Source: Runella aurantiaca (GTDB lineage Bacteria > Bacteroidota > Bacteroidia > Cytophagales > Spirosomataceae). From it: 64,000 bases of DNA. Position numbers and translations under genes: made by a program. The DNA lies in contig NZ_QPIW01000006.1 of NCBI RefSeq assembly GCF_003339505.1, positions 1 to 64,000 on the forward strand. Reading direction: 5' to 3'. The number at the start of each line of letters is the position of its first letter. Within the stretch, counting starts at the first letter, position 1. A model generated the notes under the pieces. The model was given only the letters and a program-made list of their open reading frames with translations. It did not search any database and had not been told where the DNA came from. Shown one piece after another: positions 34,733 through 43,736 of this stretch.

Positions 34733-36304
34733 ATGAATATCAAACATATCCTTCCAGCTCTTTTAACCATTGGGCTACTTACCAGCTGCGAAAAAGACTT
34801 ACTTGATACCGTTCCCAACGACCGTATTTCTTCCGATATTTTTTGGAAAACTGAAAAAGATGCTACGCTGGCTTCCAACGGTTTATACCCATCATTGGAC
34901 GGCGTTAACATTTTCGCCATCGACGGTGTTACCGATATTGCCCACGTAAATCAGGTATTTCAGGTGGAATCCAACATTGAAAAGGGCATCCACGACGCCC
35001 TCAATTCACGGCCCCAAACCGAGTGGACAAGCGCTTATCGAGGTATCCGTTTGGCCAATGATTTCTTGGGGAACATTGGCACCGTCCAAACGGCAAATAC
35101 CGCTTTTATTGCCCGCCTAAAAGGCGAAGCACGTACCCTACGCGCCTACCAATACATTAAATTGGTGGCGATGTTTGGGGATGTGCCATTGGTCACTACG
35201 AGCATTGGCATTGACGAAGGTCGAGCGTTGAAACGGGCGCCCTCGGCCCAAATTTGGGATTTTGTGCTGAAAGAACTCACCGAAGCCGCCAACGATTTAC
35301 CCGCAGTTCAGGCCGAAAAAGGACGCGTAACCAAAGGGGCTGCGCTTGCCCTCAAAGCCCGCGCGGCCTTGTACGCTGGTCGCTATCAGGAAGCCGCCGA
35401 TGCCGCCAAAGCCGTCATTGATTCCAAAACCTACTCGATTTATTCGAGCTACACCAACTTATTCTCGTACGCGGCCGAAAACAATTCAGAGGTGATTTTG
35501 GACAAACAATTCATCAAGGACACTTATTCCAACAACGTATTTGCAAACATGGGGCCTTATAGCCAACGCACCGCCAACAATACCTACGTACCCACCAAAG
35601 CGCTCGTAGATGCGTATCCGATGGCCAATGGCAAAGAAATCACCGACCCAACGAGTGGATTTGACCCTAAAAATCCTTACGCTAACCGCGACCCGCGCCT
35701 GCGCGCTTCTATTTTTGTGACTGGCGATGACCTTCCCGACGGCAAAAAATTCGACTCCCGCCCCACAAGCGGCACTGCCGACGCCGTTGGCAACACGTAT
35801 TTGGCTACCTCAACAGGATTTGTGTTGAAAAAATACATCAACAAAGAAGATTTGGCCACGGGTGGCAATTGCGGCATCAACCTTATTCTGCTCCGCTACG
35901 CTGAAGTTTTGTTGACCTACGCTGAAGCCAAAATCGAGCTAAATCAAATCGACGCGAGCGTCTATGACGCCATCAACCAGATTCGTCAACGCGCAGACGT
36001 CAAACTTCCAGCCTTAGAAATTGGCCTGACCCAAGCACAACTTCGTGAAGCGGTACGTAAAGAGCGTACGTTGGAGTTGGCCTTTGAAGGGCTGCGGCTG
36101 TACGATATTCGTCGTTGGAAAATCGCCGAAAAAGTGATGGTCGGCGATGTATACGGCATGACCTACGTAGATGGTACACAATTAAAAACCATTCAGATTG
36201 CGTCATTTACACGGGTTTTTGACCCTGCTAAACATTATTTGTGGGCCATTCCACAAAAAGAGCGTGAACTAAATCCAGAGCTGACCCAGAACACTGGTTG
36301 GTAA
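34733..36304 (+). CDS. SusD/RagB-family outer-membrane lipoprotein
   Basis: A 523-residue surface lipoprotein that pairs with the SusC at 31242. The start is the ATG at 34733, which opens into a lipoprotein signal (LTIGLLTSCEKD, lipidated Cys19); the open frame extends 49 codons further up but that part overlaps susC and has no signal. SusD landmarks: RISSDIFWKTEKDATLASNG, LKGEARTLRAYQYIKLVAMFGDVPLV, the C-terminal LRYAEVLLTYAEAKIELNQ and VRKERTLELAFEGLRLYDIRRW, and the closing AIPQKERELNPELTQNTGW. It binds substrate on the cell surface. Two sulfatases follow on the same strand. Confidence 0.95.
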   Translation: MNIKHILPALLTIGLLTSCEKDLLDTVPNDRISSDIFWKTEKDATLASNGLYPSLDGVNIFAIDGVTDIAHVNQVFQVESNIEKGIHDALNSRPQTEWTSAYRGIRLANDFLGNIGTVQTANTAFIARLKGEARTLRAYQYIKLVAMFGDVPLVTTSIGIDEGRALKRAPSAQIWDFVLKELTEAANDLPAVQAEKGRVTKGAALALKARAALYAGRYQEAADAAKAVIDSKTYSIYSSYTNLFSYAAENNSEVILDKQFIKDTYSNNVFANMGPYSQRTANNTYVPTKALVDAYPMANGKEITDPTSGFDPKNPYANRDPRLRASIFVTGDDLPDGKKFDSRPTSGTADAVGNTYLATSTGFVLKKYINKEDLATGGNCGINLILLRYAEVLLTYAEAKIELNQIDASVYDAINQIRQRADVKLPALEIGLTQAQLREAVRKERTLELAFEGLRLYDIRRWKIAEKVMVGDVYGMTYVDGTQLKTIQIASFTRVFDPAKHYLWAIPQKERELNPELTQNTGW

Positions 36305-36349
36305 TTTTAGCACAACAAAAAGTAGTATCTCCACCCATTTTTGTTTTAT

Positions 36350-36387
36350 AACCGTCGGGGGCAAGAACCTGCTTGCTCCCAACGGTT
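36350..36387 (+). other. Hairpin between susD and the first sulfatase gene
   Basis: Arms AACCGT-C-GGGGGCAAG and CTTGCTCCC-A-ACGGTT pair with one mismatch and one G-T wobble around the loop AACCTG. No T-run follows, so read-through into the sulfatase is expected; the structure may instead protect the upstream susCD mRNA or lower sulfatase expression. Confidence 0.45.
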
Positions 36388-36403
36388 AAACTAAAATATC
36401 CTT

Positions 36404-37879
36404 ATGCAACGACTCCTATTCCTGCCCCTATTTTTATTTTCTGCTTTACTATTTGCCCAAAAACCAAGCCCAAAGCCCAATGTCATCTACATCTTTGCCG
36501 ACGATTTGGGATATGGTGAATTGGGCTGTTATGGACAAAAAAAGATTAAAACACCCAACCTTGACCGTTTGGCAGCGGGCGGGTTGCGTTTTACCCAACA
36601 TTATTCATCCGCGCCTGTTTGCGCGCCCTCGCGCTGCGGTCTCATGACAGGCCGCCATACGGGTCATGCCTATATTCGCGGGAATTACGAACTGGGCGGC
36701 TTTGAAGACGACAAAGAAGGCGGCCAAATGCCCCTCAATGAAGGAGCTTTTACGCTAGGACACCTCTTTCAACAAGCTGGATACAAAACAGGGGCCGTAG
36801 GAAAATGGGGCATGGGCATGGCCAACACCACTGGCAACCCCAATCAACAGGGCTTTGATTTCTTTTACGGCTTGCTTTGTCAGAAACAATCCCACAACTT
36901 TTATCCCACTCACCTTTGGAAAAACGGGGAGAAAGTACCGTTGAACAATTCATTTATTCGGGTTCATAAACCCATGGCCGAAGGCGACGAAAACTACGAG
37001 TACTACACTGGAAAAGAATACGCCATTGACAAAATGACCGAGCAGGCGAGCGCATTCATCACCGAAAACAAAAACAAGCCGTTCTTTTTATACCTCCCTT
37101 ACACCCTACCGCACCTTTCGTTGCAGGCTCCCGCCGAGGCCGTAAAGGAGTACATTGGCCAATTTGAAGACAAGCCTTATCGCGGCCAAAATGGCTATGC
37201 ATCAACGCGTTACCAGTACGCAACTTACGCCGCGATGGTCTCGTACCTAGACAAACAAGTAGGTATTATTTGGGATTTACTGAAAAAATCAGGTTTAGAA
37301 GAAAATACCATCATTATGTTTTCGAGCGACAACGGCGCTACGTTTGATAAAGCCGTAGATACCCGTTTTTTTGCAAGTAACGGTAACCTGCGTGGGGTAA
37401 AAAGAGACGTGTACGAAGGTGGTATCCGAATGCCGATGATTGCCTATTGGAAAAATAAAATCAAAGCAGGTCAGACCACCGACCACATATCAGCGCAATA
37501 CGACGTACTCGCCACCTGCGCCGAATTGGTCGGTATTAAACCCGCCATCGCCACCGACGGAATTTCGTTTTTACCCATGTTGCTCAATAAAGGAACGCAA
37601 AAAAAACATGACTTTCTGTATTTTGAATTTCCCGAAAACGGCGGTCAACTGGCCATCCGAATCGGCAACTGGAAAGGCGTAAAACGCAACATGAAAACCA
37701 ATCCTAACGCCGCTTGGGAAGTCTATAATTTGGCAACCGACGAAAGCGAGCAAACCAACGTGGCCGCCCAGCATCCTGAACTTATTCCGCAGTTTGACGC
37801 CATCGTTAAACGCGAACACCGCCCGTCGCACTTGCAAGAATGGGAATTTGTAGACCCCAAATTTGAAACAAAAAAGTAA
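36404..37879 (+). CDS. Sulfatase, CAPSR-type
   Basis: A 491-residue exported sulfatase. Signal peptide to about residue 19 (ALLFAQ); metal site NVIYIFADDLGYGELGCYG; formylglycine motif CAPSR with Cys73; then TGRHTGHAYIRGNYE, GKWGMGMANTTGNPNQQGFD, and FSSDNGATFDKAVD. The TGRHTGHAYIRGN variant is common in arylsulfatase-like enzymes of polysaccharide loci. It removes sulfate from a glycan or small ester in the periplasm, and needs a maturase from elsewhere in the genome. It lies 99 bp after susD and 25 bp before a third sulfatase, all on one strand, so it is probably expressed with the sigma-controlled locus. Confidence 0.93.
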   Translation: MQRLLFLPLFLFSALLFAQKPSPKPNVIYIFADDLGYGELGCYGQKKIKTPNLDRLAAGGLRFTQHYSSAPVCAPSRCGLMTGRHTGHAYIRGNYELGGFEDDKEGGQMPLNEGAFTLGHLFQQAGYKTGAVGKWGMGMANTTGNPNQQGFDFFYGLLCQKQSHNFYPTHLWKNGEKVPLNNSFIRVHKPMAEGDENYEYYTGKEYAIDKMTEQASAFITENKNKPFFLYLPYTLPHLSLQAPAEAVKEYIGQFEDKPYRGQNGYASTRYQYATYAAMVSYLDKQVGIIWDLLKKSGLEENTIIMFSSDNGATFDKAVDTRFFASNGNLRGVKRDVYEGGIRMPMIAYWKNKIKAGQTTDHISAQYDVLATCAELVGIKPAIATDGISFLPMLLNKGTQKKHDFLYFEFPENGGQLAIRIGNWKGVKRNMKTNPNAAWEVYNLATDESEQTNVAAQHPELIPQFDAIVKREHRPSHLQEWEFVDPKFETKK

Positions 37880-37904
37880 CACGCTGAAAGACTATCCTCC
37901 AATC

Positions 37905-39377
37905 ATGAAAAAAACAACCGCCTTTCTCCTTAGCCTTTTTATCGTTTCGATTATTTCGGCGTTTCAATTCCTGCCCGTAGAAAAAGCACCGAAAGCAGGG
38001 CAACCCAATATCATTTTGATTTTTATGGATGATTTGGGCTACGGCGATTTGAGTTGCTACGGTGCACTCCAATACCGCACGCCCAACCTCGACAAACTGG
38101 CGGGTGAAGGCGTTCGATTTACCAATTTTTTGGCCGCCCAAGCCGTTTGCAGCGCTTCACGCGCCGCTCTAATGACGGGCTGCTATCCCAACCGTGTGGG
38201 TATTTCGGGGGCCTTGTTTCCCAACGCAAAGGTGGGTTTGAACCCCGACGAAACCACCATCGCCGAACTTTTGAAAGACAAAGGCTATGCCACGGGGATG
38301 TTCGGAAAATGGCATTTGGGCGACCGTCCCGAGTTTTTACCTAACAAACAAGGCTTTGATGAGTACGTAGGCCTTCCCTACTCCAACGATATGTGGGCCG
38401 TTCATTACGACGGAACCGCCATCACCAACACCTCCGATAACCGCAAAAAAAACTTCCCGTTTTTGCCTTTATTGCACAACACGGATACCCTCCAGGAAAT
38501 AAAAACCCTCGATGACCAAGCTAAGCTGACGGGAATCTATACCGAGCGGGCCGTGAATTTTATCAAACAACACAAAAAAAGCCCGTTTTTCGTGTATTTG
38601 CCCCACTCCATGCCCCACGTACCCATCGCGGCATCGGCTAAGTTTAAAGGAAAAAGCAAGCAAGGCACCTACGGCGATGTGCTGATGGAAATCGACTGGT
38701 CGGTGGGTGAAATCATGAAAGCCCTCAAAGAAAGCGGGTTGGACAAAAACACCGTCGTCATTTTTACGAGCGACAATGGCCCTTGGCTTAACTACGGCAA
38801 CCACGCTGGTTCGTCAGGCGGCTTGCGAGAAGGAAAAGGTAACAGCTTTGAAGGCGGGCAACGCGTGCCGTGCATCGTGCGCTGGAAAGGCGTGACGCCC
38901 GAAGGATTGGTGTGCAACAAGCTGACCTCCACCATTGATTTATTGCCGACCATTGCTACCATTTGCGGCACCAAGCTCCCCGCCAAGAAAATCGACGGTG
39001 TTGATATTTTACCACTTTTAAAGGGCGATATGGAAGCAACGCCACGCAAGTATTTTTATTATTACTACCGCCGCAACAACCTTGAGGCCGTTCGCCGCGA
39101 TGACTGGAAACTGGTCTTACCCCACGAAGGCCGTACCTACGAAGGGCAAATTCCTGGCAATGACGGATTTCCGGGAAAAGCTCCCGAAAACACACCTTTT
39201 CCGCTGGCGCTCTACGACCTCCGCCGCGACCCCGCTGAGCGTTATGATGTAAAAGAAGTTTATCCAGAAATTTTGGCCGAACTCCAAAAAGTAGCCGAAG
39301 AAGCCCGCGAAGATCTAGGAGATGACATCACAAAACGTACTGGCAAAAATGTACGAATGAGCGGTCGAGTACAATAA
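37905..39377 (+). CDS. Sulfatase, CSASR-type
   Basis: A 490-residue exported sulfatase. The start was set at the ATG at 37905, which gives a clean signal peptide (MKKTTAFLLSLFIVSIISA); the open frame upstream would overlap the previous gene. Metal site NIILIFMDDLGYGDLSCYG; modification motif CSASR at 82-86, where Ala replaces the more usual Pro (C-x-A-x-R is accepted by maturases in known families); then TGCYPNRVGISG, GKWHLGDRPEFLP, and FTSDNGPWLNYGNHAGS. The TGCYPNRVG region is typical of arylsulfatase A/N-acetylgalactosamine-6-sulfatase-like enzymes. It is 25 bp downstream of another sulfatase with a different profile, so the two probably act on different sulfate positions of one substrate. 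Confidence 0.93.
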   Translation: MKKTTAFLLSLFIVSIISAFQFLPVEKAPKAGQPNIILIFMDDLGYGDLSCYGALQYRTPNLDKLAGEGVRFTNFLAAQAVCSASRAALMTGCYPNRVGISGALFPNAKVGLNPDETTIAELLKDKGYATGMFGKWHLGDRPEFLPNKQGFDEYVGLPYSNDMWAVHYDGTAITNTSDNRKKNFPFLPLLHNTDTLQEIKTLDDQAKLTGIYTERAVNFIKQHKKSPFFVYLPHSMPHVPIAASAKFKGKSKQGTYGDVLMEIDWSVGEIMKALKESGLDKNTVVIFTSDNGPWLNYGNHAGSSGGLREGKGNSFEGGQRVPCIVRWKGVTPEGLVCNKLTSTIDLLPTIATICGTKLPAKKIDGVDILPLLKGDMEATPRKYFYYYYRRNNLEAVRRDDWKLVLPHEGRTYEGQIPGNDGFPGKAPENTPFPLALYDLRRDPAERYDVKEVYPEILAELQKVAEEAREDLGDDITKRTGKNVRMSGRVQ

Positions 39378-39378
39378 T

Positions 39379-39459
39379 CGTTTGGGGGGATTTCTTTTTT
39401 AGCGCCTTCTTCGACGGGGAAATTCGTAGATTTGCGGCGGAAAGGAAATCCCCCAAACG
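39379..39459 (+). other. Long-range inverted repeat between the sulfatase and L,D-transpeptidase genes
   Basis: CGTTTGGGGGGATTTC (39379-39394) is complementary to GAAATCCCCCAAACG (39445-39459) apart from one extra G; the 50-base gap contains the -7 element at 39427. In read-through transcripts it would form a stem whose second arm ends seven bases before the next start codon and could limit translation. Confidence 0.5.
39427..39434 (+). promoter_or_regulatory. -7 promoter element of the L,D-transpeptidase gene
   Basis: TAGATTTG fits TAnnTTTG exactly and is 32 bp before the ATG, so transcription should start about 20-25 bp before the start codon. No clear -33 element was found at the usual spacing. 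Confidence 0.45.
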
Positions 39460-39466
39460 CTGTTGA

Positions 39467-41131
39467 ATGAAAAAAAATCGGCTTTATATTGCACTTGGTG
39501 CAGGAGTTGTCGCAATTATCGCGGTAGTTTTGTACTTCCAATTTCGTCAGAAACAACAACCTCAGGTGGCCTTTGCACCTGATTCAAGCGTCTATTCTAA
39601 GCAAAATTATACCAATTTTATTCTGGACAGTGCGGCCTTGGTCTCTTTTTACCGAACGCATTTAATCTCAGACAGCACGCAGAAAAACATTACTGAATTT
39701 TATCAAAGACGAGCATATCAGTATGCGTGGTTTAGCGAAAACAGCCTCACCAACGCGGCCATCAACTTCAACGGGCAACGCGAAGCCTACATCAACGATT
39801 TTGCCGACAGTAGCCTTTACAACGCTGAAATTGACCTCTTACTTTCAGAAGCACAAAACCGCCCTGCCGAATTTCTAAAAAATCCCTTAAACGCTCAGAA
39901 ATTAGAACTACTTCTGACAGCGGCCTTTTTTAATTATACGGACAAAGCCTTTACGGGAACAATCAAAAATCCGTTGGACTTGGAATGGTTCATTCCCCGA
40001 AAAAAGAAAAATTATCAAGCATTGCTCGATACCCTTGTTTCGGCCAAAGGCAATCCCATGCGCGAGCCCGTCAACCGTTATTATACCTTGCTTAAAGAAC
40101 AGCTGCGCCGCTTTCGCCGCATCGAAAAGCAAGGAGGATGGCCAAGCATCGACATTGGCAAAAAAACATTTGGTGAAGGCGATACTGGTTCAGTGATTTT
40201 GGACGTACAAAAAACGTTGCTGGTGCTGGGCGATTTAAAAGCCATTGACACTACGGGTGTTTTCACGGATTCGTTGACCATGGCAGTTAAACGATTTCAA
40301 CACCGCATGGGTCTAAAAGAAAGCGGCAAGCTAGACGCCGCTACCGCCACCGAACTCAACCGTCCCGTAAGTTTCCGCATCCGCCAAATCATGGTCAACA
40401 TGGAGCGACTGCGATGGGCACCGACCGAGATGGAACCTAATATGCTGCTGGTCAATATTCCTGAGTTCAAACTGCACGTTTTTGACGAGGGAAAACAACT
40501 CTGGATGTGTAACGTTGTGGTGGGAAAAGAAGCGACCAAAACGAGCATTTTTAAGGGAAATCTGTCTTATGTGGTCCTGAATCCGTACTGGGTAGTCCCC
40601 AACAATATCCTTCGAAATGAAATATTACCCCGTTTAAAGCAAAACCCGGGTTACCTCGCTCGCAACAACATGGAGGTGGTTTCGGGCAATAAAGTCATCG
40701 ACCCCTATTCAGTGCGGTGGCGTTCCTACAGCAATCATGTTCCGTACACCATCCGACAAAAACCAGGCAAATCCAATTCCTTAGGAAAAGTAAAATTCTT
40801 ATTTCCAAACAGTTACAGCATTTACCTTCACGATACCCCCTCCAAAGGGCTGTTTGGGGAATCGCGGCGGGCGTTTAGCCACGGGTGCATCCGCGTGGCG
40901 GAGCCCGAACGATTGGCACTGCACGTATTGAAAGACACTCCGTCTTGGAATTTGGAAAAACTGGAGAGCGTTTGGGCCACACAAAGCGAAAAATGGATTA
41001 CCGTGCGGCCCTCCATTCCCGTTTACATCGTGTATTTTACGGCGTGGGTGGACCAAACGGGTCAATTGAATTTCCGTAATGATTTGTACGGACTGGATAA
41101 AACGTTAGCAAAAGAAATTTTTGGAGAATAA
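39467..41131 (+). CDS. L,D-transpeptidase (YcbB/LdtD-like)
   Basis: A 554-residue envelope enzyme that makes or remodels peptidoglycan cross-links (3-3 links or protein-to-wall links). Residues 6-26 are a membrane anchor (YIALGAGVVAIIAVVLYFQF). Residues about 50-225 are a helical scaffolding domain, about 238-303 a peptidoglycan-binding domain (ILDVQKTLLVLGDL, KRFQHRMGLKESG), and about 320-510 the YkuD catalytic domain. The catalytic motif is intact: HDTPSKGLFGESRRAFSHGC with Cys474 in SHGCIRV. The layout matches YcbB/LdtD. A YegD-like Hsp70 gene starts 10 bp downstream, so they are probably one operon. Confidence 0.92.
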   Translation: MKKNRLYIALGAGVVAIIAVVLYFQFRQKQQPQVAFAPDSSVYSKQNYTNFILDSAALVSFYRTHLISDSTQKNITEFYQRRAYQYAWFSENSLTNAAINFNGQREAYINDFADSSLYNAEIDLLLSEAQNRPAEFLKNPLNAQKLELLLTAAFFNYTDKAFTGTIKNPLDLEWFIPRKKKNYQALLDTLVSAKGNPMREPVNRYYTLLKEQLRRFRRIEKQGGWPSIDIGKKTFGEGDTGSVILDVQKTLLVLGDLKAIDTTGVFTDSLTMAVKRFQHRMGLKESGKLDAATATELNRPVSFRIRQIMVNMERLRWAPTEMEPNMLLVNIPEFKLHVFDEGKQLWMCNVVVGKEATKTSIFKGNLSYVVLNPYWVVPNNILRNEILPRLKQNPGYLARNNMEVVSGNKVIDPYSVRWRSYSNHVPYTIRQKPGKSNSLGKVKFLFPNSYSIYLHDTPSKGLFGESRRAFSHGCIRVAEPERLALHVLKDTPSWNLEKLESVWATQSEKWITVRPSIPVYIVYFTAWVDQTGQLNFRNDLYGLDKTLAKEIFGE

Positions 41132-41141
41132 AAAAGAAAGA

Positions 41142-42419
41142 ATGTCTGATATATCTTGTGGCGTAGATTTTGGAACGTCAAATTCTACCATTGCCTATTA
41201 CCGTGGCGACCGCCTTAGGTTGGTGCCCGTCGAAAAACACCATACGACCATCCCCAGTGCCCTCTTTTTTGAACGAATTAGTAATGCGCCCCACTATGGG
41301 CGTGAAGCGGTCGATTTATTTCTGGAACGCGAAAAAGGGCGTTTTATGCGCAGTTTAAAGCGTGTACTGGGCACGTCGGTCATGAAACAGGGAACGATGG
41401 TCAACGGCGCTCCGATGCATTTCAATAAAATCATCGGCCAATTTATCAAACACCTAAAAGACAAAGCCGAAACCGACGCGCAGCAGGAAATTGAAAGCGT
41501 CATCATGGGCCGCCCAGTTCATTTTATTGACAATGACCCCGTTGGCAACCAAAATGCGCAAGAAGAATTAAGAATCATTGCCCAAAATATAGGCTTTAAA
41601 AACATTGATTTTCAGTTTGAACCCATTGCGGCGGCATTCGCACACGAGGTAAATGTGGCGGGCGAACAACTGGCGCTTGTGGTCGATATTGGTGGTGGTA
41701 CGTCCGACTTTACCGTGATTCGGCTTTCCCAAAAATACCTGAATAAACTCGACCGCTCGGGCGACATTCTGGCCAATACGGGCGTCCGGATTGGGGGAAA
41801 TGATTTTGACAAAGACCTAAGTCTACACGTTTTTATGCCCGAACTGGGCTACCGAAGCACCTACGGCGACAAAAACCTGCCCGTTCCGTTGAAGTTTTAT
41901 TATGATTTGTCGGAGTGGAGTAAAATAAATTCGTTGTACACCCCCAAAAACCTGATGTTGTTACGTCAATATTTGGGGCAGTCGCACGACAAAACCCGTT
42001 TTTCGAGGCTGCTCAACGTGTTTACGCAGGAAAGCGGACACATTCTTTTGGGCGTGGTGGAAGACACCAAAATTGCCCTTACTTCCGACGAGGTTCACGA
42101 TGCCCCGTTAGATTTTATCGAAAATGGCTTTACCGTAACAACAGCCAAATCGGTGTTTGAAGAAGCCATCACGCAGGAGATTACCAACGTGGCCAATGCC
42201 GCCACCCAATGCGTGCAAGACGCAGGGGTACGTCCAGAAAACATTGATTTGATTATCTTAACGGGTGGCTCAACGGAGATTCCTGCGGTACAGTTGAAGT
42301 TCCGTGAATTGTTTCCCAACGCCACCGTTTCCGAAGAAAACAAACTGGACAGCGTTGGCGTTGGCCTCGCCTACGACAGTAAACGTAAGTTTTTGGGAGA
42401 AGCTACTTCAGTTCGTTAA
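41142..42419 (+). CDS. YegD-like Hsp70-family protein
   Basis: A 425-residue actin-fold ATPase of the Hsp70 superfamily. The ATG at 41142 is preferred to the upstream TTG at 41121 because it follows an A/G-rich stretch and leaves no overlap with the previous gene. Phosphate-1 loop GVDFGTSNST (7-16), phosphate-2 VVDIGGGTSDFTV, adenosine motif LIILTGGSTEIPAVQ. It has the nucleotide-binding fold but no substrate-binding domain or lid of DnaK, as in E. coli YegD. Function unknown; chaperone-like or envelope-related given its link with the L,D-transpeptidase. Its last 17 bp overlap the end of the convergent TolC-family gene, so no terminator fits between them. Confidence 0.9.
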   Translation: MSDISCGVDFGTSNSTIAYYRGDRLRLVPVEKHHTTIPSALFFERISNAPHYGREAVDLFLEREKGRFMRSLKRVLGTSVMKQGTMVNGAPMHFNKIIGQFIKHLKDKAETDAQQEIESVIMGRPVHFIDNDPVGNQNAQEELRIIAQNIGFKNIDFQFEPIAAAFAHEVNVAGEQLALVVDIGGGTSDFTVIRLSQKYLNKLDRSGDILANTGVRIGGNDFDKDLSLHVFMPELGYRSTYGDKNLPVPLKFYYDLSEWSKINSLYTPKNLMLLRQYLGQSHDKTRFSRLLNVFTQESGHILLGVVEDTKIALTSDEVHDAPLDFIENGFTVTTAKSVFEEAITQEITNVANAATQCVQDAGVRPENIDLIILTGGSTEIPAVQLKFRELFPNATVSEENKLDSVGVGLAYDSKRKFLGEATSVR

Positions 42420-43695
42420 CCAACCGCAATAATTCAATTTCAGCCGCCTTGGCCGCAAAGCTTAGATTGGTAAACGTATAACCTACACTCTCGAAGCTTT
42501 GCTGCGCTTGGCGCACTTCCACGATGGTGGCTTGACGAAGCTGAAAACGCTGGAGTGTCAAATCCAATAGTTGTTTGGCCAAGTCTATATTCTTTTTTTG
42601 GTCCTCCAATTGTTGCAGGCTCATGGTATAGGCTTGATAGGTCCGCACGGCCGTATTACTAAAATTACGCATCAAAATGCTTTTTTGCAGGTCTGCATTC
42701 TTGGCGTTTATCCCCGCTATTTGTTCTTGTCTTTTAAATATTCCACCGTTATAAATTGGGATGCTTAAAGATAATCCAATCAATGGGCCACTGCTTTGGT
42801 TGAGTAGGGTTAAGCCCGCCGCTTGTTGGTTCCGGTTGTAGCTATACCCCGCATTGGCCCGAAGCGAAGGATAACGCAAGGCCGTTGTTTCTTTAATCAA
42901 TTGTTCGGCAATCCGAATTTGATAATCGGCTGCCATCAACTCGGCGTTTCTATCTAATTTTTTTAGAATATCGTTTAATCCAATTCCGCGCTCTACGATG
43001 ATGGTATCCTGCACCGAAATTAGCGTATCAGGACGTACATTCATCAACAACAATAAATCGGTTTTGGCTTGTTCGATGATAAGTTGCTGCGATTGTTTTG
43101 TTTGGTACAGGGTGTTCAAATCAATTTGCGACTGAAACAAATCGGCATTGTTGGCAAGCCCCACACTTTGCTGGGCTTTCACGATGTCAAGGCGTTTTTG
43201 GGCTACGTCGATGGATTGGTCAATGGTTCGGGTATAGGCCTGTTGCCGAATCACGTCGTAGTATTTCGTCATCACCGCCGCGATGGTGTTTTGTACTTGC
43301 GCATTCACCAACTGGAGGCTCTGCAATTCCACTTGTTCCAAGCGCTTTTTTACGAATTTCACCCGATTTCCGTTGTAGAGCAATATCGTTGCGGTTACGT
43401 TTGAGTTCAACTGGTTGGCCGCAGCCCCGTTTCGTCTGATTTCTACGCCCGTATTCAGTTTCTGATTTACGTTCGTAATCTGCTCATTGTCATTGATGGT
43501 CGCAGTGACGGTAGGCCGCCCACCCGCAATGCTAATGTGGTTATTGATGTCGGCGATTTGTACGTTATTTTTCAACACTTCAATATCAAGGTTGTTCTTC
43601 AGTGCAATACTGACCGCATCAGATAGGGAAAGTGTTTGCGAAAAGACTCTTGGAGAAAGAAATAAAACGAACAGTACTAAAGTGTATTTCTTCAT
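42403..43695 (-). CDS. TolC-family outer-membrane efflux protein
   Basis: A 430-residue outer-membrane channel with signal peptide to about residue 19 (SPRVFSQ). Two outer-membrane efflux repeats are visible: LSLSDAVSIALKNNLDIEVLKNNV near the N-terminus and IRIAEQLIKETTALRYPSLRANAGYSYNRN in the second half, with heptad-rich helices between. It provides the exit duct for the RND pump and adaptor encoded upstream on the same strand; the order adaptor-pump-channel is standard. A 102-bp spacer with a large hairpin lies between it and the pump gene. Substrate unknown (drugs, bile-like compounds, lipids). Confidence 0.93.
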   Translation of the reverse strand: MKKYTLVLFVLFLSPRVFSQTLSLSDAVSIALKNNLDIEVLKNNVQIADINNHISIAGGRPTVTATINDNEQITNVNQKLNTGVEIRRNGAAANQLNSNVTATILLYNGNRVKFVKKRLEQVELQSLQLVNAQVQNTIAAVMTKYYDVIRQQAYTRTIDQSIDVAQKRLDIVKAQQSVGLANNADLFQSQIDLNTLYQTKQSQQLIIEQAKTDLLLLMNVRPDTLISVQDTIIVERGIGLNDILKKLDRNAELMAADYQIRIAEQLIKETTALRYPSLRANAGYSYNRNQQAAGLTLLNQSSGPLIGLSLSIPIYNGGIFKRQEQIAGINAKNADLQKSILMRNFSNTAVRTYQAYTMSLQQLEDQKKNIDLAKQLLDLTLQRFQLRQATIVEVRQAQQSFESVGYTFTNLSFAAKAAEIELLRLVNELK

Positions 43696-43736
43696 TTTGA
43701 AGATCGTATTTTACAGAAATAAGAATTTTATGTTTT

